NCBI GenBank assembly: GCA_900548535.1
Contig: URLG01000031.1
Location: 1-28,693 of the forward strand
Reading direction: 5' to 3'
DNA: 28,693 nucleotides
DNA from: Candidatus Segatella intestinihominis
GTDB lineage: Bacteria > Bacteroidota > Bacteroidia > Bacteroidales > Bacteroidaceae
Program-made: the position numbers and the translations under genes
Notes under the pieces: generated by a model
Databases searched by the model: none
Seen by the model: only the letters and a program-made list of their open reading frames with translations
What the model was told of the DNA's origin: nothing
Shown here: piece after piece, positions 1 through 7,342 of the stretch
Layout: every line of letters begins with the position of its first letter
Numbering within the stretch: the first letter of the stretch is position 1

Positions 1-306
<306 letters not shown>

Positions 307-337
307 TCTTCAACAGTTCATAGTTTCAACTGTATTC

Positions 338-403
338 ATGTACAATTGATAATGTATAATTAATAATGTACAATTAATAATTATTCATTGTAAATTATAC
401 ATT
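338..403. repeat. AT-rich inverted/direct repeat in 23S-5S spacer
   Basis: This is an almost pure A/T stretch between the two rRNA genes. AATGTATAATT (351-361) is the exact reverse complement of AATTATACATT (393-403), so the transcript can form a long hairpin. A direct repeat overlaps it: ATGTACAATTGATAAT (from 338) is nearly repeated as ATGTACAATTAATAAT (from 366). It could be a processing stem of the pre-rRNA or a degenerate miniature repeat. No gene is visible in 307-450. Confidence 0.5.
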
Positions 404-450
404 GTTCATTATCTTACTTTGCTTGTGTGCAAATACGTCATAACCCATTA

Positions 451-562
<112 letters not shown>

Positions 563-572
563 TTTTAATTAG

Positions 573-607
573 AAAGCCTCGATTTCTTACGAAGTCGGGG
601 CTTTTTT
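573..607 (+). terminator. rRNA operon terminator
   Basis: AAGCCTCGATTTC (from 574) pairs with GAAGTCGGGGCTT (591-603) with two G-U pairs and a 4-nt loop (TTAC), followed by TTTTTT. It sits about 10 nt after the 5S end, as expected for the rRNA operon terminator. Confidence 0.9.
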
Positions 608-680
608 CTGTTTTATGCCCTCACATAGGGTTCTTTTTTATCTATTTTATACTTTTAAGAAAAAAAAGTAGGAGAAATAC

Positions 681-710
681 TTGTAGATAAGAATTATTTT
701 ATTACTTTTG
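681..710 (+). promoter_or_regulatory. Bacteroidota-type promoter of DUF2795 gene
   Basis: TTG (681-683) and TACTTTTG (703-710) are separated by 19 nt and match the Bacteroidota -33 (TTG/TTTG) and -7 (TAnnTTTG) elements. The predicted start would be near 717, leaving a leader of about 28 nt. Confidence 0.7.
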
Positions 711-744
711 CAGCCAAATTAGTAAAACGTTAAATAATTAAGCT

Positions 745-966
745 ATGTATTGGACACTTGAATTAGCTTCAAAGCTTGAAGATGCACCATGGCCTGCAAC
801 TAAAGAAGAGTTGATTGACTATGCAACTCGCTCTGGTGCACCTCTGGAAGTTCTAGAGAATTTGCAGGAAATAGAGGATGAGGGTGATGTTTACGAGAGC
901 ATCGAAGACATCTGGCCTGATTATCCTTCAAAGGACGACTTCCTTTGGAATGACGACGAATACTAA
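745..966 (+). CDS. DUF2795 domain-containing small acidic protein
   Basis: 73-residue acidic protein beginning MYWTLELASKLEDAPWPATK and ending in an Asp/Glu/Trp-rich tail (WNDDEY). The sequence strongly resembles the DUF2795 proteins conserved across Bacteroidales, which are short and of unknown function. There is no signal peptide or membrane segment, so it is probably cytoplasmic. The central part (ELIDYATRSGAPLEVLENL) looks like a compact helical fold. It is a single-gene unit: its own promoter lies at 681-710 and a clear terminator at 978-1008. I infer high, constitutive expression from the strong promoter match, but the sequence does not give a function. Confidence 0.85.
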   Translation: MYWTLELASKLEDAPWPATKEELIDYATRSGAPLEVLENLQEIEDEGDVYESIEDIWPDYPSKDDFLWNDDEY

Positions 967-977
967 AAGTCGATGAT

Positions 978-1008
978 AGGGCTGCTCTCTTTGTAGGGCA
1001 GCCTTTTT
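978..1008 (+). terminator. Rho-independent terminator after DUF2795 gene
   Basis: GGCTGCTC (980-987) pairs with the strand ending GGGCAGCC (996-1003), with outer A-T and G-U extensions, followed by TTTTT. It separates the small gene from the secretion operon. The stretch 1009-1088 shows no perfect TAnnTTTG; TCTATTTG at 1042-1049 is one base off and is the best promoter candidate for porP. Confidence 0.8.
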
Positions 1009-1088
1009 CATATCGCAGGATATAGCTTTCTGTATACTTATTCTATTTGTAGAATATAATATTTACAGTTTTTTTACGTTATTAGATT

Positions 1089-2024
1089 GTGTTGAAAAGA
1101 TTTACCATAATATGTTGCTTATTGCAGGTTTGCTTGATGATTCGGGCGCAGTATGACCCTTCTTACAGTCATTACTTCGATATGGAACCAACTTTCAATC
1201 CTGCTGCTGTGGGTAAACAGTCGAAACTAAACGTGTCGGCTGCTTACGCTTTGGATATGGCTGGATTCGAACACAACCCTCGGACGATGCATGTGGCTGC
1301 TGATATGCCCTTCTATGCCTTGAAGAATTATCATGGTGTGGGACTTTCCTTGATGAATGACCAGATAGGTCTTTTTACTCATCAACGGCTGGCGTTGCAA
1401 TATGCACTGAAAAGACCTTTATTTCATGGTACCTTGAGCATCGGATTGCAGGGCGCCATGATTAGCGAGAAATTTGATGGTAGCAAAGTGGATGCTGGAG
1501 AGAGCGGTGACCCTGCTCTGCCTACTTCTGATGTGAATGGCGGTGGTTTTGATCTGGGGCTTGGCTTGTATTATATGCATGGACCCTGGTATGTGGGTGT
1601 TTCTGCGCAGCATCTTACTTCTCCCACTATTGATTTGGGTGAAACGAATGAGTTGAAGATAGATGCAACTTATTATTTCACCGGTGGATACAATATTAAG
1701 TTGAGAAATCCGTTCTTAACTATAAAGCCTTCTGTGCTTGTAAAGTATGATGGCACAGGATGGAGAGGTGATGTGACGGGCAGACTGGTATATCAACATG
1801 AGAACAAGATGCTCTATGTGGGTGCCGCTTATAGTCCCGACAACTCTGCCACCATCTTGGTGGGCGGTAGCTTCCATGGCGTGGTGCTAGGCTATGGTTA
1901 TGAGATGTATACTTCTGCCATCAATCCAGGCAATGGTAGTCATGAGCTCTTTGTGGGCTATCAGACTCCCATCAATCTGGTAAAGAAAGGCAGGAACAAA
2001 CATAAGAGTGTGAGAATACTTTAA
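1089..2024 (+). CDS. porP: PorP/SprF family type IX secretion system membrane protein
   Basis: 311-residue outer-membrane protein of the PorP/SprF family, the OM component of the type IX secretion system (T9SS) that binds the GldK/GldN ring and is linked to anchoring of secreted cargo. What I see: an N-terminal hydrophobic signal ending LMIRAQ, then the family hallmark YDPSYSHYFDMEPTFNPAAVG and alternating beta-barrel segments (GVGLSLMNDQIG, LYVGAAYSPDNS, GVVLGYGYEM). The only usable starts are GTG 1089 or TTG 1092; there is no ATG before the signal peptide. The stop is 37 nt before the likely gldK start, so it is the first gene of the operon porP-gldK-gldL-gldM-gldN, the same order as in Porphyromonas. 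Other PorP/SprF paralogues travel with adhesins, but this position marks it as the core copy. Confidence 0.92.
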   Translation: MLKRFTIICCLLQVCLMIRAQYDPSYSHYFDMEPTFNPAAVGKQSKLNVSAAYALDMAGFEHNPRTMHVAADMPFYALKNYHGVGLSLMNDQIGLFTHQRLALQYALKRPLFHGTLSIGLQGAMISEKFDGSKVDAGESGDPALPTSDVNGGGFDLGLGLYYMHGPWYVGVSAQHLTSPTIDLGETNELKIDATYYFTGGYNIKLRNPFLTIKPSVLVKYDGTGWRGDVTGRLVYQHENKMLYVGAAYSPDNSATILVGGSFHGVVLGYGYEMYTSAINPGNGSHELFVGYQTPINLVKKGRNKHKSVRIL

Positions 2025-2061
2025 TATTCATATTGTATTGATACATATTTATATCGTAGAG

Positions 2062-3528
2062 ATGAAAATGAAAAAGAATATATTGCTTCTTGGTGCCTTG
2101 GCGGCATTGTTGACTCTGAGCGGATGCTTCGGAGCCAAGTCTACCTCCATGGCTGGCAGAGGCGGCGAAGTAGTAGGCGTCAGTGGCAGAAGCTTTGCTG
2201 AACCTACTCCTTACGGAATGGTGAAGGTGAACCGTGGTTTCCTGAAGATGGGACTCGAGACACAAGACTCTTTGTGGGGAGAGAAGACTCCTCGCAAGGA
2301 TGTATCTGTAGATGGCTTCTGGATGGACGATACCGAGATTACCAATTCCGAATACAAGCAGTTTGTGGCATACGTACGTGATTCTATCCTCCGTACCCGC
2401 TTGGCTGACCCAGCTTACGGCGGTGACGAGACCTATATGATCACTGAAGATAAGAATGGTGATCCTGTTACTCCTCATGTCAACTGGAAGAAACCTCTTC
2501 CTAAGAAGCCGAACGAGGATGAGAAGAGAGCCTTCGAGAGCCTCTATGTTACCAATCCAGTGACAGGAGAGAAACTCATAGACTGGACACAGCTGAACTA
2601 TAAATATGAGATTTACGACTATACAGCTGCTGCCCGTCGCCGTAACAGACTGAATCCTCAGGAGCGCAATCTGAATACGGATGTGACCGTGAATCCTAAG
2701 GAGGTGGTGATGATCTCCAAGGATACTGCCTATTATGACGACGAAGGAAAGATAGTACAGGAAACCATCAACCGCCAGCTGAGTGGACCTTGGGATTTCC
2801 TCAACACTTATATCGTGAATATCTATCCCGATACTACATGCTGGGTGAATGACTTCCGCAATTCGGACAATGAAACCTATCTGCGAAGCTATTTCAGCAA
2901 TCCTGCTTACAATGACTATCCTGTGGTGGGCGTAACTTGGGAGCAGGCTAATGCCTTCTGTGCATGGCGCACGGACTACTTGCTGAAGGGCTTGGGGCCG
3001 GAGGCTCGCTTTGTGCAGCGCTATCGCTTGCCTACCGAGGCAGAGTGGGAGTTTGCTGCAAGAGGTAAGAATCAGAATGAATTCCCTTGGGAAAATCAGG
3101 ATGTGAAGAATGGCGATGGCTGTTACTATGCCAACTTCAAGCCAGACCGTGGAAATTATACCAAGGACGGTAACTTGATAACCAGTAAGGTGGGCATCTA
3201 TTCGCCAAACTCCAATGGACTCTATGATATGGCAGGTAATGTGGCAGAGTGGACCAGTACCATCTATACCAAGGCAGGTGTGGATGCCATGAATGACTTG
3301 AACCCTACCTTGCAATATAATGCAGCCAAGGAAGACCCTTATCGCCTGAAGAAAAAGAGCGTAAGAGGAGGTTCGTGGAAAGACCCAGAGTCGTTTATCC
3401 GTTCGGCATGGCGCTCTTGGGAGTATCAGAACCAGCCAAGATCCTATATCGGTTTCCGATGCGTAAGAAGTTTGGCTACCACATCGAGTGCAAAACAGAA
3501 GGCAGCAAAGGTAAAAAACAGAAGATAA
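2062..3528 (+). CDS. gldK: Type IX secretion system lipoprotein GldK/PorK
   Basis: GldK/PorK is an outer-membrane lipoprotein that with GldN/PorN forms the large periplasmic ring of the T9SS. The protein starts MKMKKNILLLG and has a lipobox LTLSGC with the acylated Cys at residue 22. The rest is a formylglycine-generating-enzyme-like (FGE-sulfatase, SUMF1) fold: GFWMDDTEITNSEYKQF near the start, YPVVGVTWEQANAFCAWR and YRLPTEAEWEFAARG in the middle, and SVRGGSWKD and YIGFRCVRS at the end. The family uses this fold structurally; catalysis is not expected. An in-frame TTG lies upstream at 2038, but ATG 2062 gives a normal lipoprotein signal. About 488 residues, usual for the family. The C-terminus is a short basic tail (KQKAAKVKNRR). 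Confidence 0.95.
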   Translation: MKMKKNILLLGALAALLTLSGCFGAKSTSMAGRGGEVVGVSGRSFAEPTPYGMVKVNRGFLKMGLETQDSLWGEKTPRKDVSVDGFWMDDTEITNSEYKQFVAYVRDSILRTRLADPAYGGDETYMITEDKNGDPVTPHVNWKKPLPKKPNEDEKRAFESLYVTNPVTGEKLIDWTQLNYKYEIYDYTAAARRRNRLNPQERNLNTDVTVNPKEVVMISKDTAYYDDEGKIVQETINRQLSGPWDFLNTYIVNIYPDTTCWVNDFRNSDNETYLRSYFSNPAYNDYPVVGVTWEQANAFCAWRTDYLLKGLGPEARFVQRYRLPTEAEWEFAARGKNQNEFPWENQDVKNGDGCYYANFKPDRGNYTKDGNLITSKVGIYSPNSNGLYDMAGNVAEWTSTIYTKAGVDAMNDLNPTLQYNAAKEDPYRLKKKSVRGGSWKDPESFIRSAWRSWEYQNQPRSYIGFRCVRSLATTSSAKQKAAKVKNRR

Positions 3529-3563
3529 TATCCTTCATTGGATATAAATAGATAATAATTATT

Positions 3564-4337
3564 ATGGGCGATTATAGCAAATACAACATCGTATATAGAC
3601 TGCAAAAGTGGATGGACAGCGTGCCAGGACAGACATTCCTGAACTATGCCTATAGTTGGGGTGCCAGTATCGTAATCGCTGGTACGCTCTTCAAGCTGAC
3701 CCATCTGCCTGGAGCCAACTTCATGCTCTTCTTGGGTATGGGTACGGAGATTATCGTGTTCTTCCTCTCCGCCTTCGACCGTCCCTTCGATAAAACGGCA
3801 GATGGAAGAGAGATTCCTACCCATGTAACGGAGGAATACTTGGAATCGGGAGAAATGGAAGCTGCACAATTGTCGAATGCTGCAAACTCGGCGTCAGCCA
3901 AGCCTCAGTCTGGTAAGCCAGCTGGAATCCAGTTTGCTGAATCTCCAACTGCTTCGGCAGTCAATCCTGCTCCGGTAGCTCCAACTCCAGAGTTGACTCC
4001 GGTGAATCCCGACATTGTGGAAGTACAGGAGAACTATGTGGAGCAATTGAAGAAGCTGATAGAGACCTTGGGCAAGGTGAACGAGCAGAGTAACCGATTG
4101 ACTCGTGACAGCGAGGAGATGGAGAATCTGAACCGCACCCTGACTGGTATCAGCCGTGTATATGAGATGCAGCTCAAGAGCGCAAGTCAGCAGATAGGCA
4201 CCATCGACCAGATCAATGAGCAGACCAAGATGATGGCTAAGCAGATAGAGCAGCTCAATCAAATCTACACTCGTATGATAGATGCGATGACACTGAATAT
4301 GCGTGCCACAGCACCTAATGTTAAAACAGAAAAATAA
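3564..4337 (+). CDS. gldL: Type IX secretion system motor protein GldL/PorL
   Basis: GldL/PorL is the inner-membrane protein that with GldM forms the proton-driven motor powering T9SS secretion and, in gliders, motility. Two transmembrane segments are visible near the N-terminus: about residues 28-45 (YAYSWGASIVIAGTLFKL) and 52-70 (NFMLFLGMGTEIIVFFLSA). The charged residues expected in the membrane are present: Lys44 at the end of TM1 and Glu62 in TM2, the family's proton-path glutamate. The cytoplasmic remainder has a Pro/Ala-rich linker (about 110-150) and a long coiled-coil region (about 155-250). The stop codon overlaps the gldM start by one base (TAATG), suggesting translational coupling. 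257 residues. Confidence 0.95.
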   Translation: MGDYSKYNIVYRLQKWMDSVPGQTFLNYAYSWGASIVIAGTLFKLTHLPGANFMLFLGMGTEIIVFFLSAFDRPFDKTADGREIPTHVTEEYLESGEMEAAQLSNAANSASAKPQSGKPAGIQFAESPTASAVNPAPVAPTPELTPVNPDIVEVQENYVEQLKKLIETLGKVNEQSNRLTRDSEEMENLNRTLTGISRVYEMQLKSASQQIGTIDQINEQTKMMAKQIEQLNQIYTRMIDAMTLNMRATAPNVKTEK

Positions 4338-5425
4338 TGGCAATCAAGAAAAGACCCATTTCTCCTCGCCAAAAGATGATCAACTTGATGTATGTCGTCT
4401 TGATGGCTATGCTGGCACTGAATACTCCTACCGATGAGGAACTTGGTGTCAAGGGAAAGTCTGTGGTGGAGAAAATCAAGCGCAGCCTGCAAGATGATGG
4501 TGCCAAGAAGGGGGATGAAGATAAGAAGGACGTAAAGCTCGTGGAGCTGAATGTGAGCGAGCTGGATGCCTTCGTGATTCCCGAACGTACCACGCTCTAT
4601 GCGGGTGAGCGATTCAATTCGCACGTAGTGATGGCTGCCATTGATAGCACGCAGCGTCCTGAGATATACGTGAATGGTAGCCGTCTCAGTGCTACAGATG
4701 GGCGTTATAGCTTTACGGCAGGAGGCGTGGGTGAGCATCAGTTTGGTGGCTACATCTTGATGAAGAATAAGAATGGCGAGACGATACGTCGCAACTTTGT
4801 ACAGAAATATACCGTGTTGCCTGTTCCTAATACCGGAACTGTGGCAGCCGACTTGATGAATGTGCTCTATGCCGGTTATCAGAACCCTATTAGCATCAGT
4901 GTGCCTGGTGTACCAGCCAATGCAGTATCAGCCACGATGACGGGTGGTTCGTTCGTATCCAAGGGCAATGGTCACTTCATCGCCACTCCTTCGGCAGTGG
5001 GCAAGGATGTAACCATCCATGTTACGGCTAGGGATAAGGGACAGGTAAGAAGTCTGCCTCCTTTTGTGTTCCATGTGCGCAAGTTGCCTGATCCTACGGC
5101 TTACATCTCCCTGGGCACCGACCGCTTCAAGGGTGGTGGCTTAGCCAAGGCATCCTTGATGGGTGCGGCAGGCATCCATGCAGCCATCGACGATGGACTC
5201 CTGGATATCCCATTCAAGGTAGTAGGCTTCGAGACGGTATTCTTCGATAATATGGGCAATGCCATTCCGCTGGCATCGGCTGGAGCCAACTTCTCAGACC
5301 GCCAGCGCGAGCAATTCCGCAAGCTCTATCGCAATCGTCGTTTCTATATTTCGCATATCAAGGCAGTGGGACCAGATGGCATCACCCGAACCTTGCCTTC
5401 GGCGATGGAAGTAATAGTGAAGTAA
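4337..5425 (+). CDS. gldM: Type IX secretion system motor protein GldM/PorM, short form lacking first periplasmic domain
   Basis: GldM/PorM has one inner-membrane helix and a long periplasmic shaft that carries motor energy from GldL to the GldK/N ring. The conserved N-terminus is intact: ISPRQKMINLMYVVLMAMLALN with the TM helix at about 14-30. Known PorM/GldM proteins are about 510-520 residues with four periplasmic domains, D1 to D4. This one has 362. After the TM only about 38 charged residues remain (TPTDEELGVKGKSVVEKIKR...) before the beta-sandwich domains begin (VIPERTTLYAGERF at about 77). The later domains follow, ending DGITRTLPSAMEVIVK. The alpha-helical D1, roughly 150 residues, is therefore missing while the frame is intact. 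It overlaps gldL by one base and precedes gldN by 18 nt. The assignment is certain; whether the short form is normal for this lineage is not. Confidence 0.93.
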   Translation: MAIKKRPISPRQKMINLMYVVLMAMLALNTPTDEELGVKGKSVVEKIKRSLQDDGAKKGDEDKKDVKLVELNVSELDAFVIPERTTLYAGERFNSHVVMAAIDSTQRPEIYVNGSRLSATDGRYSFTAGGVGEHQFGGYILMKNKNGETIRRNFVQKYTVLPVPNTGTVAADLMNVLYAGYQNPISISVPGVPANAVSATMTGGSFVSKGNGHFIATPSAVGKDVTIHVTARDKGQVRSLPPFVFHVRKLPDPTAYISLGTDRFKGGGLAKASLMGAAGIHAAIDDGLLDIPFKVVGFETVFFDNMGNAIPLASAGANFSDRQREQFRKLYRNRRFYISHIKAVGPDGITRTLPSAMEVIVK

Positions 5426-5443
5426 TTTCAAATTTCAAGATTG

Positions 5444-6511
5444 ATGAAAAAGATATTTATTATATTCATGCTTTTGGGGATGACGCTCGGTATGAGTGCG
5501 CAGCCAGAGGCTCGTAGGCAGCAGGCTCAGAAGAAGGCTCAGCAGAGCAATGCTGACAATATGACCACACGTGCCCGCATCTCCTTCCCTACGGCAGCCC
5601 CAATGGATGAGGATGTGGTATGGAGAAGAGACATCTATCGTGAGCTAGACCTCAATGAGGATGCCAATGCCGGACTCTATTACCCAGTGGAGCCCGTGGG
5701 CACTCAGATGAATCTCTTTACCAATATCTTTAAGTTGATGATGAGAGGCAAGGTGACTGTCTATCAGTATCGCATGGATGGTAATGAGAGCTTTGCCGAT
5801 GCCGACAAGGTAAAACCTAAGGCGTTCCTCGACAATTATCATATCTATTATGAGAAGAAGGATAATGGCAGGATAGCCTTGGACAATAGCGACATCCCCT
5901 CTCGTGAGGTGAAGTCATACTATATCAAGGAGACCACTTACTATGACCAGCGCTCTGCTACCTTCCATACCAAGGTGCTGGCTTTGTGTCCTATCATGAC
6001 TCGTGATGATGACTTTGGCGATGGCGGCACCAAGTATCCGCTCTTCTGGGTGAAGTATGATGACCTGGCTCCTTATCTAGCCAAGCAGCAGATTATGACG
6101 AGCAATCTCAATAATGCTGCCACGATGAGCGTGGACGATTACTTCGTGAGAACGCAATATAAGGGAAAAATCTACAAGACCAATAATATGCTGGGCAAGA
6201 CACTGGCTCAATATTGTCCTACCGATTCTGCCATGGCTAAGGAGCAGAAGCGCATTGAGGCAGAACTCGTGGCTTTTGAGAAGAACATCTGGGGCGACCA
6301 GGCTAAGAAGGATTCCCTGGACAGCATAGCCAATGCCGAAAAGAATGCCAAGGGCAAGGTGAAGGCTGTGAAGAATCGCCGAGCAGGTGCTTTTGCCAAG
6401 TCTTCGGATAAGAGCTCCAAAAGCACTACGGTGAAGAATCACCGTGCTCGCAGCAGTAGGTCCTCATCGGGTAGCTCAGCTAGGGTTACGGTTCGCAGAG
6501 AGCGCCATTAA
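5444..6511 (+). CDS. gldN: Type IX secretion system ring protein GldN/PorN
   Basis: GldN/PorN is a periplasmic protein that joins GldK in the T9SS ring and contacts the GldM shaft. The start MKKIFIIFMLLGMTLGMSAQ is a classic Sec signal peptide ending in SAQ. An in-frame TTG one codon upstream (5441) is less likely than ATG 5444. The body holds the family features VVWRRDIYRELDLNEDANAGLYYP, NLFTNIFKLMMRGKVTVYQYR and a C-terminal helical region. From about residue 295 the protein becomes a Lys/Arg/Ser-rich tail (VKNRRAGAFAKSSDKSSKS and SSRSSSGSSARVTVRRERH), longer and more basic than I would expect for the family core. It is the last gene of the T9SS operon; a hairpin overlaps its stop codon. 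Confidence 0.93.
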   Translation: MKKIFIIFMLLGMTLGMSAQPEARRQQAQKKAQQSNADNMTTRARISFPTAAPMDEDVVWRRDIYRELDLNEDANAGLYYPVEPVGTQMNLFTNIFKLMMRGKVTVYQYRMDGNESFADADKVKPKAFLDNYHIYYEKKDNGRIALDNSDIPSREVKSYYIKETTYYDQRSATFHTKVLALCPIMTRDDDFGDGGTKYPLFWVKYDDLAPYLAKQQIMTSNLNNAATMSVDDYFVRTQYKGKIYKTNNMLGKTLAQYCPTDSAMAKEQKRIEAELVAFEKNIWGDQAKKDSLDSIANAEKNAKGKVKAVKNRRAGAFAKSSDKSSKSTTVKNHRARSSRSSSGSSARVTVRRERH

Positions 6512-6524
6512 GGCGTGCTCTGCT
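6496..6524 (+). terminator. Possible terminator/attenuator overlapping gldN stop
   Basis: CAGAGAGCGCC (6496-6506) pairs with GGCGTGCTCTG (6512-6522) with one mismatch and one G-U pair around a 5-nt loop containing the stop codon. The following bases are CTTTCCC, so the T-tract is poor. It may end the operon partially and allow some read-through to the next gene. Confidence 0.45.
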
Positions 6525-6599
6525 TTCCCAAGATGATACTATTATTTAACGAATAATATAGGTAAAGAACATTAAGTATTGAAAACAAAACGTAAGATT

Positions 6600-7223
6600 A
6601 TGAAGAAAATTTTATCTCTAGTATTTATGGTAGCTGCCATGCTGTATGCTACTAGTGTCAATGCCCAGATCAAGTTTGGTTTGAAGGGTGGTTTGAATGT
6701 AACAAGCATGTCTTTCAGCGAGGATGTATTTGATGCATCTAATAAGACTGGCTTCTTCGTAGGTCCTATGGTTAAGGTTACAGTGCCTATCGTAGGCTTG
6801 AGCTTCGATGCTGCCGCTTTGTATGATCAGAAGGAGGCAAAAGTGAAGGCTAACGGTGATGATTATGGCTTGACAGGTAAGAATGTGAAGCAGCAGTCTA
6901 TCAATATCCCTGTCAATGTACGCTATGGCTTTGGCTTGAGCAGCTTGGCTAATGCATTCGTATTCGCAGGTCCTCAGTGGGGTATCAATGTGGGCGATAA
7001 GAACTTCAAGTGGGCTGATACAGCTAGCTATTCTTTGAAGAAGTCTAATTTTAGTGTCAATGTTGGTGCTGGTGTTACTCTCTTGAACCATCTCCAGATT
7101 TCTGCCAACTATAACATAGCTTGTGGCAAAACTGCTGAGGTGAATCTCTTGGATGGTGTGGGCAAGGCTATTGACAAGAGTAACAACAACTCTTGGCAGA
7201 TTGCTCTTGGTTACTGGTTCTAA
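6600..7223 (+). CDS. Outer membrane beta-barrel protein (porin family)
   Basis: 207-residue secreted protein: signal peptide MKKILSLVFMVAAMLYATSVNAQ, then IKFGLKGGLNVTSMSF, the typical opening of small eight-stranded OmpX/OmpA-like barrels in Bacteroidota (PorT-like/OMP_b-brl families). Alternating strands follow (SINIPVNVRYGFG, AFVFAGPQWGINVG, FSVNVGAGVTLLNHLQISANYNIACG), and it ends WQIALGYWF with the C-terminal aromatic recognised by the BAM machinery. An in-frame TTG at 6579 would add MKTKRKI, but ATG 6600 gives a cleaner signal. No perfect promoter is visible in 6512-6599; a small A/T palindrome (ATTATT...AATAAT, 6541-6557) lies upstream. Its role beyond the outer membrane is unknown. 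The position after gldN may be incidental. Confidence 0.88.
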   Translation: MKKILSLVFMVAAMLYATSVNAQIKFGLKGGLNVTSMSFSEDVFDASNKTGFFVGPMVKVTVPIVGLSFDAAALYDQKEAKVKANGDDYGLTGKNVKQQSINIPVNVRYGFGLSSLANAFVFAGPQWGINVGDKNFKWADTASYSLKKSNFSVNVGAGVTLLNHLQISANYNIACGKTAEVNLLDGVGKAIDKSNNNSWQIALGYWF

Positions 7224-7261
7224 AATCAGCTATAGATTAAGGTATACATCTTAAAATATAT

Positions 7262-7300
7262 AAAAGCAGGTATCCGATGATGGGTATCTGCTTTTTTTTT
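7262..7300 (+). terminator. Rho-independent terminator
   Basis: GCAGGTATCC (7266-7275) pairs with GGGTATCTGC (7282-7291) through two G-U pairs, flanked by AAAA on the left and nine Ts on the right. A strong terminator for the beta-barrel gene, immediately ahead of the priA promoter. Confidence 0.9.
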
Positions 7301-7302
7301 GC

Positions 7303-7310
7303 TATCTTTG
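7303..7310 (+). promoter_or_regulatory. -7 element of priA promoter
   Basis: TATCTTTG is a perfect match to TAnnTTTG. The -33 region falls inside the terminator hairpin around 7280-7285, where no clean TTG is seen. A start near 7317 gives a leader of about 26 nt to the chosen priA ATG. Confidence 0.6.
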
Positions 7311-7342
7311 CAAGTCATAAAAGAAGAAATTTTCTTGGAGAA

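Noticed and set aside
1972..3315. Long minus-strand open frame (447 codons) opposite porP/gldK
   Set aside because: It lies antisense to the clearly coding gldK, has no recognisable domain and a composition typical of an antisense frame (many His, Ile, Leu).
7277..7342. Upstream in-frame ATG start for PriA
   Set aside because: It falls inside the preceding terminator hairpin and before the promoter; ATG 7343 begins the normal PriA N-terminus.
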